This document shows, one piece after another, positions 50,793 through 62,134 of a stretch of 64,000 bases of DNA. Location of the stretch: NCBI GenBank assembly GCA_037074765.1, contig JBAMDO010000043.1, forward strand, positions 169,501 through 233,500, read 5' to 3'. Each line of letters begins with the position of its first letter. Positions within the stretch are counted from its first letter, which is position 1. The DNA comes from Mansonella perstans. Taxonomy: Eukaryota > Nematoda > Chromadorea > Rhabditida > Onchocercidae. The position numbers were made by a program, and so were the translations under genes. The notes below the pieces were generated by a model. That model saw nothing but the letters and a program-made list of their open reading frames with translations, made no database searches and was not told where the DNA came from.

Positions 50793-53700
50793 TAGTGGGA
50801 AATGTTTTGTTGTTGTCTTGCGAATAGAAAATCGGCGGGTAAAGTTTATAGTTTCTTTGAAAATTCAATTTTTATCGTTTATTTTTCGTATGGCTTGCAG
50901 TTTGGCTGAGTTATTGACGTCTATGCAATTCTTTTGGGGTGTTGAGATTGTTCGTTTTTTAGCGGTTTATGATGTAAAATATTTGATAGCCGATAATTAA
51001 AACCCTTCTTAATATTCCCTATGTTACTTTTGATGAACTAACTTCACTGCGTCCAGAGTATTCGTTCCTGAATATATCAACGCGCGCTTGACAATACATA
51101 AAATAATTGCTTAATATTATGATCCATCTAGTGTATGTATCGGTGAATCAACTCATAATGAGCGTTTAAAAAATGGCTGCATATTTGTTGGATGTTTTGG
51201 AATGAGCAGGAGGTAAGAAATCTCGATCGATTTATCATGTATATGCTCTTCAGATGCTCAAATTACAGTGTATTTGAATGTTTCTCACGTTCTTCCTCAA
51301 GTTATATTCTTACTTGTATGATTTTCAGATTTTATAATATAATATCTGTGAAAAAATAGTTTTTTGGAAGTGTGTCCTACAACACTGAGTATCTTAGACT
51401 CGAAATGGAATGTTTCCAGTTCTGCTCAGACTTTATAATACTGAACTTAAAAAACTTAAAAGGAATTTTTGTCATAATAAAAAATCGTTTCATTTTCCTA
51501 TAACAGCTGCCGGTTTTGAAGACATGAAATTTCATATATTTAATGTAATACACTATAATAATATTAACTAAGTATACGTGAGTGATTAGGGAATATAATT
51601 TTGTTTGCGAATTTCTAAATATGGAAAGGTCCATAAGTCGGACAATGTTGGTAATTACGTGAATAAATCTTCGGGAAACCTTTTTGATTTTTTTGATCAA
51701 CCGTAATTCAAGACTTTTGTCTTAGCAAAACCAAACTATTTGTTAGTATCAAAAGAGGTCAGTATCAAATGAGGCTTTTTCTAAAAACAATTCAACGTTC
51801 AGCTAGCTGGCTTACATTGAGAAGTTACTCTAGATTGCAGTTCTGGTTTTGAAGCACTAGACAATAAAATTTGGGTGAGGAAACATATTTTAATTTATGG
51901 ATTTCTAAAGAAGGTGACAGGGAAATGCCGGTAGCGAAAATATATACGAAAAGATTACTATTGGAATTAAGATAGCACATGTAATAAGTGGTTGTAGACA
52001 ATAACGACGGTATACAGTGCCAGCAAAATGAATACAACGTTGCATGAAGACCTGATATTTCTGTGACCCAATAACTTTTTACCTTGAAATATTTGTCATT
52101 TTTAATCCATACGATGATTCATTATAAAAATTCGCAAATTGGAAACTGACTACAATGCAATAGGGTGAACATAGAATAGCAAAATACCAGACAATGAAGG
52201 TAATTATTCTGATTTGTACACTCTTCAGTTTTCGCCTGCGTGCGTTCCTGTCATACTGAAAAGTGGAAAAAAATGCATGACATTATCTCTTAATATTCCT
52301 TGATTTGAAATATACTTAGTGTTTCCAGCTACATAGAGAAAGCAAGAAATCGGTGATTACCTGATAAGGTATTTAGGGTGTTTTTCCTTCCTCTTTTAAC
52401 GGGAGCAGATAAACGGCTTTTGACTGTTTTTCACTCAATCTTTCATTTTTTTTGTATTTCTTTGTACCAATTAGAATCAGACAAAGAAAGATGATGAAGA
52501 GTTCTGTTGCTAGAAATTTTCGAAATGAGCGCAGCTGCAGATGTCAATAAAATCCATACATTACAATTGAAATAAATAATCTTTTAATCTTTGGGTCCTG
52601 AGAGATGTTGGGTTCGGGAAACTTTGCTGTGGATCGTTTTTATTTCTGGGGGTGCTTCCAGATTGGATCACAACCGAAATTTTCAGTGAGCTGCAAGCGG
52701 AAGAGCAAGAAAGAAAGATGAGACTTGTATAATTAATTAACTATACAGCGACAAACAGGTAGAGTATACTTGGCATTTACTAAGAAGAAAGTGGAAGTAT
52801 CCTTTCACTTTAAGACAATCCGTCATATCAAAATATTCGTGCGATTTGGTGAAATTTAAAAGTTGAGTTGTTAATAATAATAATAATAATTATTATTATT
52901 CCATCAGATGATTCGGAAATATGAGAATCCCTCAGGAGGCGAGTTCAATGAAACAGTTTTGTTGGCTATGTTATGAATTTCTTCAGATGTTTCATGCACA
53001 ACTTTAGTTATGCTAAATAAAAATGCTAAATGAAGAACCTCTGTATTCAGCCATCCATGCTGGTCAAATTTTCGTGTTTGGAGTTACATCTTCCATGAAT
53101 TACCCATCCTAATACTGTGTTAAAAAAAAACAAGAACTAATAATTTTGAAACTAATTAATACTATTATTTTGGATAATTTGGAATTAAGAAGCAAACAGT
53201 GTTTGACAATTCTTCCGTATTTCTAGGGGGTAAAAAATTTAACGTATGTTCACAAATTTATAATTTTGAAGAATTTCAAAAAGAATATGAAGACCTGTAA
53301 TAAAATTGCGTAAGGTGGTCATTACTGCCATCTAGATTCATTTTGAAAAAAATTTATTAGTAAATTGTTCAGAGAGACATCAAGCATTTTTAAAAGCATT
53401 CGCGATCATTATTGTTATCGACAACAACCACAAGCGATTAATAATAATTCAAACCGCAATAAACTTGACCTATAAAAGAGATGGTTAAAATGACAAAACT
53501 ATAAAAAATGGTAAAACAATATAGTTAGCATAAATTTATCCAAATACACATTGGCCATGTGAACATTACCTAATAAACTCTAAAAGAAGTGTAGGCCTTG
53601 AGCAAAAAAAGTATGCAATTTCTATAGATCCATTCTATCCGGATTCTTATAAAACGATGCTTGGGCATGTACTTATAGATACTTGTGCAAGTATGTACGA

Positions 53701-54522
53701 ATGCATTTTATAAAATAGAAAACCGTTCTTGCTTAACTATATGTACTATTGGGTAATTTTGAAATTTCACTTTTATCATTAATCATGAAAATTTCAAAAA
53801 ATTTACGAAGTAAAACAAAGAGAAAATTTTACTCCTAACATTTTGAACTATCTTTTAAATGTTATAATTTATAGATTTCATTCACCATTCAATATTATCA
53901 TTTCTTAATGATTTTACTAATTAATTTAATCATCTAAATCTTTCTAACAGCTAAGCTAATTATATTTTAAACTAATCATGGATTTAAACGATAATGACAA
54001 TCTTTTTTAAGTGATGATAATTTCTTTTTACAATCTTCTTTCAGGTACGTTCCTTTTTTTACTAACTTACTACAATCTGTTATCTTTTCCCTTATCAATG
54101 AAATCATCCAATCGTAATTATTGAATAATATATCTTTTACTGTGAAATCATTTAAAAATTTACGATTTAAAAAATCAAGAGTGGAGGATTCGAAAAAACA
54201 CCTGTGTTGGACTATTTTTTTTTATCGAACAATTTATAATTTTTAAATAGCGCATTTCGAAGTTCGAGTTTCATCATTTCAAAATATTTTATTTTTTTTT
54301 GACATCATTACAATTGTTTAAATCTAATTTATATTCATATCAAAAAATTTATGATCAAAAATGTATTTTTGATTATGCTATAAAATAGTAATTAAAGTCG
54401 TGAAATTTTAAATTTAAATTTTTGCATATTTGATTGTGAAATATTTTATAGCATGAAAATCTGAAATATAAAACACTATGCGTTTCTTTTTTTAGTAATA
54501 AGTTTTTTTAAATTCATTTTAG
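50793..54522. other. About 3.7 kb intergenic, no gene recognised
   Basis: It follows the epg-7 stop codon. No exon chain or domain is visible; the frames are short. It includes a (TAA)n(TTA)n palindromic repeat at about 52870-52900 and becomes very AT-rich toward the PI4K pseudogene. I did not find the missing 5' exons of that pseudogene here. Confidence 0.6.
52870..52900. repeat. (TAA)n(TTA)n palindromic simple repeat
   Basis: TAA repeats run directly into TTA repeats, making a self-complementary stretch. Confidence 0.8.
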
Positions 54523-56908
54523 GATTATTTATGCAAAGTTGCAACATCACTTATTGATCAGAAATTAAAATTCAATATTATACCGCAAACAAATATTGTT
54601 GCATTAGCTGCTCCAACATTTAATTATGGACATATTGATCGTGCTAAAGTTGCACCAAGCAACGAATATGAATACTTTGTCCAGAAATTGGAAAATATTT
54701 TCATCGGATTGATTTACTACCAAAGGTTCTTTTATTTTCACAATATTAAAGTTGAAAAAATGAATCAGGGAAGCAAAATTTATTGTAAAATTTAACTTGG
54801 AAATTTGTTTTATATTTTTTTTTTTAATTTTACAGCATTTTTTCATTTGTTGATATTTTTTTCTTATTTGTGATTTTGGGTAATTTTTAAAAATTTGATA
54901 TTATGATATTATGATTTTGAAAAACTGAATTCTAGCTAAAAGAAAAAAGAGCAGCAAAAAGCATAAATCTAAATTTAGCAAGGCTTTTTTTCTTCATCAA
55001 CGAGATAAAAGAGTCATAGTGTGATTAGCCTGATTAGCCTAGTACGATGATGAATTGTTCATTTTGCACCAGACCTTATTCCTATTGGTGATATCACGAT
55101 TAGAATTAGCCAGTTATTTTATTGACGGAAAGCAAAGCTTAAAATTGTCCTTAACTGGGTTATTTGCAATAACTTATTACTTTCATAGGAGTTAGCAATT
55201 TTTCGAAAAAAAATGTGGTTCTAATAGTTTACTAAATGTTGGTTTTAAATTTCAAATAAAATAATTTTTTTTATGCCAATGTAAATAAATGGTAAAATTT
55301 AGGAATGAAATTGCAATTAATTTTAACAATCAATTAAATTTCATTACAGATTGGAAGTTTTCACTTTTTTGCCCACGGTTATAAAGATCCTTGTTATTGG
55401 CTACGATGACGGAAAGTGAATCGAGAAATATTACCATCATCAGATACAATGAAACGATTCTAGCATTTGTTTGAACGAATGGTTGTATTAGATTATATTA
55501 TTCGAAATACAGGTTATTAAATTCCATTCATTTCATTTTAAATTTTATCAATAGTCATATTGTTGTTGCTTTTTTTCCTACTAAAATTTTTGAATATTAT
55601 TTTAGGTCGTGGTAATAATAATTGATTATTAAATGTGAACCGATAACTGCTATTGTTGACGTTCCACAAGATCTCATTTCAGCAAAAGAAAATGTGGTGT
55701 TTCTTTTTCTTTTTAGTTTTTTTTTGTAAATTAATAGGTTGTGAATAAAGGATATTTTTAAACTAAGAAGATTTATTAATTAGTGAGAAAAAAACAGGTT
55801 GATATTTATTGGTCACTCATACTACCATATGTTTAAATTATTCTATTTCTGCTAACTAACTACTAACTAGCAGAAATAGAATAATTACCAGGTTGTTATT
55901 GATAGCAAATTTCCGATCAAATACTCAGTTCGTGATTTTGTACCGTTTTTGTTGATTTTTTTTTTCAATTGCAATATATCGCTGAATTTTGAATTTTATG
56001 AGTGAGAAAAAAGTTTTGGAAAAGAAATGATTTAAAAACAAGAAAAAGTTTTTAAAAAAAAGTAAAAAAGCAATTCAAAATGTAAAAAGTGAGAAAAAAA
56101 ATTCCTGACGTAAGTTTCATTTTTCACTCTTCGATTTTTCCAGTCATAATGTCTAGGTTCAGCTTGTTCATTAACTATATGCACAAAAAAAAACCAAATT
56201 AAGAAGTTAGAAAACTTTTCGAAAATTTAGAATCACAACGTGAAATATAAAATATCATTTCTTGCAATATAGTGGAATATTAATTAGTAATAATTTAATG
56301 AAAAATTATAGGAATGTCCACTTTTATTTTTCTAAAATACCTTTTAATTTTATACAAAAATTCAACTCAACTTTTAAATTTTTCGAGAGTGCATGTTTTA
56401 ATTAACTTTACTTTTGCAAATATTATTTTTTTTTATTATAGATTTTGGCTAATGAAGATGTTGAAAAAGTGCGGACTACTAATACTGACGATGAAAATGG
56501 TAAATGAATTTCATTTAAAGCATTTCTTTACTGACAAGTTTTCATTTCATTTTTTTTGTGGTTGATTTTTTTTAATATCAAAATATTGTGATATAATTAA
56601 TAGTTTAAATAAACTTTTGCTACTGATAGCACTTGAGAAAGAAGAAAAAAAGATTATTCTTAGATTACAGTATTTTTCAACTTTCGATTTAAAAAAATAC
56701 GAAAAAAAAAATTTTTTTTTTCAGCCAATGGACAACATATCATGAATATATTAGACTGTGATGTTGAGATTGGAAGTTGGGAATAAATGGGTAAGCCAAA
56801 AATAGAAGTGGCCGCAACTGATAATGGATTAACATTTGCGATGAAATATCCCGATGGATAGCGAAATGTAAATTTTTATCTGACCGCTATCATTTTGCTA
56901 TGCAATTA
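54523..56908 (+). pseudogene. Unprocessed pseudogene of type II phosphatidylinositol 4-kinase
   Basis: Five exon-like blocks with splice borders remain: 54523-54725, 55350-55512, 55606-55693, 56442-56499 and 56725-56908. They match PI4KII kinase-domain order: IIPQTNIVALAAPTFNYG and IDRAKVA; FHFFAHGYKDPCYWLR; FERMVVLDYIIRNT and GRGNNN; a linker; IEVAATDNGLTFAMKYPDG. The catalytic-loop Asp and the DNG motif survive. In-frame stops lie at 55407 (TGA), 55461 (TAG), 55623 (TGA, at the conserved Trp), 56784 (TAA) and 56859 (TAG, at a conserved Trp), and one extra T shifts the frame near 54702. The N-terminal kinase exons and the C-terminal exon are not seen. Retained introns show it arose from a genomic copy, not from mRNA. 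The family makes PI4P on Golgi and endosomal membranes. Confidence 0.85.
55836..55886. repeat. 19-bp perfect inverted repeat, 13-nt loop
   Basis: The arms at 55836-55854 and 55868-55886 are exact reverse complements. The loop is ACTAAC TACTAAC, two copies of a 6-7-nt motif. It lies in an intron of the PI4K pseudogene. Confidence 0.85.
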
Positions 56909-58756
56909 GTATGCAGTATTAAAATGCGCAAATAGTATGTACTTGCGCAAATCGCATGCACGAGGCATGAATTTTAAACATAATTGTTATCTATTAATTC
57001 TTAATTAAAATTTTTAGATTCCAGTTGGGGTTTTTTTTGAGATTAAATTATTTGGATCGAAATTATTGAAATGAACAATTTCAAATTCACTGTTTTTTTC
57101 TTTATGTTCCTAAGGTTTTTTTAAATTTTTTTATATTTTTACTTTTTATGCTAATTTCAGTTGGAGTTTTTTGAGACTAATTTTGATTGAAATTGACTAC
57201 TTTAAATCCATCACCATTTTTTTTTCGATAACGTTAGTTTTTTTTTTTAATTTTTTTTTACTTCTTGCTTTTTTTAAAATTTAATTTACAATGTAATCGA
57301 AGAAATTGATAAACTCTTTTCACGTCAGTTTTCAATTTAATATACGTTTGATGAGGAAATTTAAAAAATTTTACAATTTAGCTTATAAAATTTTTTCAAA
57401 CATTTTTACTTTCATCATTTAAATTTCATTAAAATTAAAATTTTATTGGGAGATTTTTTCATTTTTATTTTGCTAATATAACAAAGACAGAAAACCAAGC
57501 ATTAATAGCACCATAAACGTTATGTTACTAAAGAATTATCCTATTTATCAGTTACTTAACTCAAGATCAGTTTGAAGCAGGTCTAATGAACTCTAAAAGA
57601 TCTGCATTACAACTCTTCCACGCCAACTTACTCAGTGTTTGAGGGTGATAGAGAAAATCATGGACGGTGGATTAATACAAATTCTATGTCTCCAAGTCAC
57701 TGATGGAAATCCAAGCGATGTTTATGTAAGATTGTTAGTCAATAAAAAGAGATGAAATTTTTTCATCTTGGAAAGATCAGTTAATCATTTTACAGTGCTT
57801 GAGAAGGATGTAAAGCATGGACTGCATTTAACATCAAGATCATAGTCTTAGGAAAAACAAAAAAAGTGAAGGACGAAAAAAATGCGAAGAAGGGAAACAA
57901 AAAGTTCGAGCAATCTCAGCAGTTGGTGCTCGTCAACGAAATTTTTTCTGTTAAGAATTTAGTATCCTTGAAATATGCAATTTTAGCAGTGAATCTCTAC
58001 AAAAAAAAAAAAAATCAGCTACAACTGTTGAACCCACCCGTTCGTTAGTGCAGATGATTCGCTATAAAACTCGAACCACAAGGGACAATCGGAAGAAAGA
58101 TAGTTCTGAAGATGTGGCAAATGCTTAGCGATAACATAATTGAAAAGGAGAGCAGGCAGCACGGACAGATAAGTAAGATATTCACATTGAAGTTGGCTGA
58201 TTAATCTGATAACCATTAAAAGCATTTCTTAAGATTTTTAAGTAAAGCATTTCTTAAATAGCAATAAAAATAGAAAAGAAGTGCTAAGTTCATTGCTCGA
58301 ACAGTAATACATTTTGGCTGTACAATATTTTGGAGAAGGTTTGGCAATGTCAGCGACAAAAACTGATAATTGATAGGTGAAATAGGTGAAGCGGTAAATT
58401 AGCATAAATCTTTCCGATTGTGTTCGCCTCTTCTGCCTTTTAATACTTTTTAATAGTCTGATGTGATCACCAGACTTCAATCCGGTTCCTCTCTGTCATT
58501 TGTCTCGCTGTCCGTCCAAATATGGGTTCGAGTGATGAAATTTTCTCATCCTGAACAAAGATAGGTTATAGTGTAGTAACATGTTATGACGAAAAAATAC
58601 ATAAACATGAATTCTCTGTGGTGATAATGCATTATTTCAGCCTTCAACTCGAGAATTTAAAGTTTAAGTTGTAGAAAGCATAAGCAATGAACGGTAGCTG
58701 AATATTATGCCGGTCAAATAACGATTTAATGAGTGCAATTAATTGTATTCAATTAA
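56909..58756. other. Intergenic after the PI4K pseudogene
   Basis: Extremely AT-rich at first. At 57560-57850 several interrupted frames look weakly protein-like and could include the decayed C-terminus of the PI4K pseudogene, but no motif allows assignment. A 60-codon Lys-rich frame at 57866-58048 is unsupported. Confidence 0.45.
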
Positions 58757-59041
58757 ATGCAATGGCAGATGGCTACCACTTGTGGAAATTTATTCTCCAT
58801 TCCCTCCCCCTCAACTTCCATCAGAAACCTCTTATACCTAGCTTCTATACAATGTTACATTCGTCAGTGTCCTGTCTTTGCCAGTACCAATGATTATGTA
58901 ACAGATAACCTTCTAAACTACGGCCAGCAATTTCACAAATCCTACGTACTTCATTCACTCACCTATAAAAAATTTATTTTCAAATTTGTAGAAAATAAAA
59001 GCACCAAACTTATGACCAATCGCCAGTCGAGAATGTTGTAA
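58757..59041 (+). other. Possible 5' exon of the homeobox gene
   Basis: An open frame from ATG 58757 codes a Ser/Pro-containing stretch with SIRNLLYL, reminiscent of the eh1 repressor peptides of homeobox proteins, in less AT-rich sequence than its flanks. It lies about 430 bp before the homeodomain exon. Donors in the required phase exist (GTCAGT near 58865, GTACCA near 58885), but none is decisive, so the link is a suggestion. Confidence 0.3.
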
Positions 59042-59474
59042 TGCTTTCAGATTATCCGATTTAAGACATGTAGAACTTATTCAACCCTATAGATTCTGAG
59101 AAAATTTGATACTGGTTGATAGAAGCGAAAAGTGAAACAGTCTCGACAAGCTGCAGATTTACAGACGGACGCTGTATCGGAATTCATTCACATTTCGCGG
59201 CATCATACAGAATACCACATCGTGATTGGAAATTTGTAGCAGTCTTAAGGCATTCATATGAATACTGTTAAAAATGGGTGAGAAATTTTGAAATTTCTCA
59301 CAGCTACCAAACTTCCCTGAATCTAGTGGGAAACTTCACATAGATTGCTATGAATGTTTTCATGGCAAGTTCTGTTTGCTTTTGCATATCAGTTTTTAAA
59401 AGCTTAAATATGGTAAGTGAGGCTACAATAAGCAAACAGGTTGTACTACAATGTAACAGGATACTTTATTTCAG

Positions 59475-60017
59475 ATGGAGGATCAACGAGACGTCGTATA
59501 AGGACCACTTTTACTGAAGCGCAATACATGACTCTTGAAAAAAAATTTCACGAAACTCATTATCCAGATCAATCGTCCAAAAAACAACTTGCTCTTTACT
59601 TGAGCATTCCAGAAGACCGAATTATGGTAAATTATTTATTTCACAGGATCGGGTACCAAAGGAAACATGATTTTTTTAAAAAAAGACCGACAGAATCTAA
59701 GACCAAAGTAAAAAAAAAAAGCAATTAAGTAAGTGTATTCGCAGATATGGTTCCAGAATCGTCGTGCCAAGTGGAAAAAACAAACGCGAGAAAGACAGAA
59801 ACGTTATCCAAACAAACAAAATGAAACGACTGAAAGACATTCAGAAGATTATGAGAATACAAGGAATGAGTACGTAATACAGGACGCAGTAATGGAACAA
59901 GTTACTAATCAATTTGACCATAATGATTGCATCAGACAGGAACAAAACCTTCCAGCAAATCATTCAACTCACAATGTTTTTTACATTAGCAAGTGCATGG
60001 TGAACAGAGGTCAGTAA
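59475..60017 (+). CDS. Paired-like (Q50) homeodomain transcription factor, 5' end incomplete
   Basis: Exon 59475-59626 follows a TATTTCAG acceptor and enters with two bases, so at least one upstream coding exon is missing. It codes GGSTRRRIRTTFTEAQ and the helix 1-2 region with the paired-class signature HYPD. Exon 59745-60017 begins IWFQNRRAKWKK (helix 3; Gln at position 50, Asn51, Arg53) and continues into a polar Asn/Gln/Glu-rich tail ending at TAA. The intron falls between homeodomain positions 46 and 47, the classic site in paired-class genes. It should be a sequence-specific nuclear regulator. The loop DQSSKKQLALYLSIPEDRI is unusual, so the orthologue (for example dsc-1, alr-1 or unc-42 types) cannot be named. 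A GTCAGT donor just before the stop could extend the gene. Confidence 0.85.
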
Positions 60018-61117
60018 TTTATACACTATCTTACCATAATCCTTGCCATTCTACTATAAGAGCCCAAATATGAAGCATTCTTTGTAGCCTTTGTAGAATT
60101 TTGCAATAACTGACTCACCCATGAAACTACGACATCAGTATCAGCCAAATGAAAGCCATGTTGAACGACTGTTGACCCACTTGGCAAATTTTTTACGGTA
60201 TTTTGAAACATTTATTTTACTACCATATAATAATCAAATCAGTGTTTTTTTTTCTTTTTTTAAATGTTGTTTCTTTCCTACTCATGAAAGTGAAACAGTT
60301 TGAAAACAAGGCTTTCTGTTGAGCCTTGACTGAATTTCTATTAGAGCATTAAATGCACATTTCAATGTTATGATAAAAAACACATTATGACCCGATTGCC
60401 TTCGTAAAGGATACTGTAACGATTAACTCATATAGTGTATATACATGTAAAACAACAATAATTTTTCTCAACAATAATTTTGGTATTTTGAAATTAGTTT
60501 CATAAACTGGATAAGAGCAAAAAACAAACAAAGTCCACAGCAAAAAGTAATTTTAAAGCAAGGAAAACAGCTTTAGGTAGCAACTTTATATGGTTTGTGC
60601 GATACATTCAGCCAAGCAACAAGATCACAGAATGGGTAAAAGATGAGGTGTTTGTAGCGAGAAATATGAACAGAAATTTAAACCAAATTCACAGATAAAA
60701 GAAAAACGACAATTTACACTGGGATTTATTTGGTCCTGAAAACAATTTCATTTATTTTATGCTTCAGTGACAGTGTAAAAGACGGCAATGAAATTTCTCA
60801 ACTGTTAAATGAAAGGGTTTTAACTAATAAATAGGCTTTTTTGGAATAAATTGACATAACAAATCATACTTCTTTCGTCTTGAAGATTTCATTATGTCTT
60901 GCAGACCCTTTTACAAATTTGCCAAAATCCCCAAAAGAGACCCGTTCGCATCTGATTTGTGGGTGTGCAGCCGTAAAACAACGCTCTCCTAAGCCAATAA
61001 CATTTAACCAATAGATTGAATTTGCAGGAATGTGGTGTGCAGCGTTGTTAATAAATTCTCAACATCAAATTCCTCTTTATTTTCTAATCACTCAGTCCTG
61101 ATCCATACATTTTGCCT
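60018..61117. other. Intergenic, no confident gene
   Basis: It lies between the convergent homeobox and minus-strand genes. A minus-strand stretch at about 60190-60115 ends in a good GTGAGT donor and reads plausibly as protein, but has no partner exons. Otherwise AT-rich non-coding sequence. Confidence 0.5.
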
Positions 61118-61481
61118 TCATCTTTCTCCCTTTGCTTTTCCAACTGCTTTTGTAATATTTATCGTTCCGGATCTTTGCTTTATCTTTCGGCCGAGATTAT
61201 CATTGACGGTGACCTTCTGCTTCACTCTACCACCCGATGCACCTCCACCACTATTTATGAACTGTTTTTCAGCTCCGACAGCTGGAACAGCAAATTTTCC
61301 CCGTTTCTTTGGAGCGATGCATCTGAAAACACCTTCTCCAATGCTTGCAAGATCGGTAACTTCAATCTGTACTAACTACACAAACAAAATGAAAACCTCC
61401 GAAGTTATACGACTGACTTCCTCAATCAATTACCTGCTCGTACAACTTCACTTTGCAACTACACTCACACTCAAATACCAT
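61118..61481 (-). CDS. Small basic Gly/Lys-rich protein, unknown function
   Basis: Two exons (61481-61434 and 61375-61118) join in phase across a 58-nt intron with a GTAATT donor and TTGTGTAG acceptor to 101 residues. The N-terminus contains ECECSC; the rest holds CIAPKKRGKFAVPAV, a GGGASGG turn and a Lys/Arg-rich end (NDNLGRKIKQRSG, GKAKGER). The exon is clearly less AT-rich than its surroundings. Basic composition would suit nucleic-acid binding or a ribosomal or nucleolar location, which is inference. A 151-codon open frame on the opposite strand (61032-61487) is taken as its shadow, but the choice of strand rests on composition and splicing only. Confidence 0.5.
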
Positions 61482-61940
61482 TTATGAGAAACAGAAGAGT
61501 TAAAAGTACACATCATAAGCCTTCTAGACAACTGATATAAACTCCTGCTTGAATTGGACCATCAAATTATCAAAAAAGGATCATCAAAAAAAAATTATCA
61601 AAAAGAAATCAATTGGATTATTAAAAAAAGAAATATCCTAAATAGCTCAATTGTTCTAGTATGGTGGTACTATCTTATTCCATGAACAGTGTTTATTCCA
61701 CCCAGAAAGATAATTTATTTCGAAAACATATATATAATGATAATTGCATAATTTAAGTCAATTATGTCCTGCATATGAATATGCATTTCGTCCGCTATTG
61801 CTACACAGTTATAAATAAAACTATCTAAATTCTAAAATTTACATTAAAATACGAGATTAACTTGCAAATCATAACAACTTATGCAAAAGAAAAATAAAAA
61901 ATGTTTCCAGGTACATATTGATGTCATAAATGAGGATAAA

Positions 61941-61999
61941 TTATTCAGAATGGTCAATATCGTCTGTCTGGGCTTCACTTTTGAAGTGCTTATCATATA
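61941..61999 (-). CDS. Candidate alternative last exon of the RBM7-like gene
   Basis: After a CATTTCAG acceptor at 62000, a frame entered with one carried base codes YDKHFKSEAQTDDIDHSE and stops at TAA 61943-61941. It would join a GTAGAA donor at 62178 inside the listed last exon, replacing the final 15 codons. It is coding-like and in phase, but the donor is weak. Confidence 0.4.
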
Positions 62000-62134
62000 C
62001 TGAAATGAATGATTAAAAAAGACTACAGCGTTTGAACCACATCATTTTAAGTTACTGGACATTATTTATAGGTCAAACGAAATCGAAACAAAACCTTCGA
62101 AACCTTCGCTTCCTGAACCAGGAGGTTCTACATT

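Noticed and set aside
61032..61487. 151-codon open frame on the plus strand
   Set aside because: It overlaps the minus-strand two-exon candidate, lacks recognisable domains, and is rich in the residues expected from antisense reading of a Lys/Gly-rich exon.
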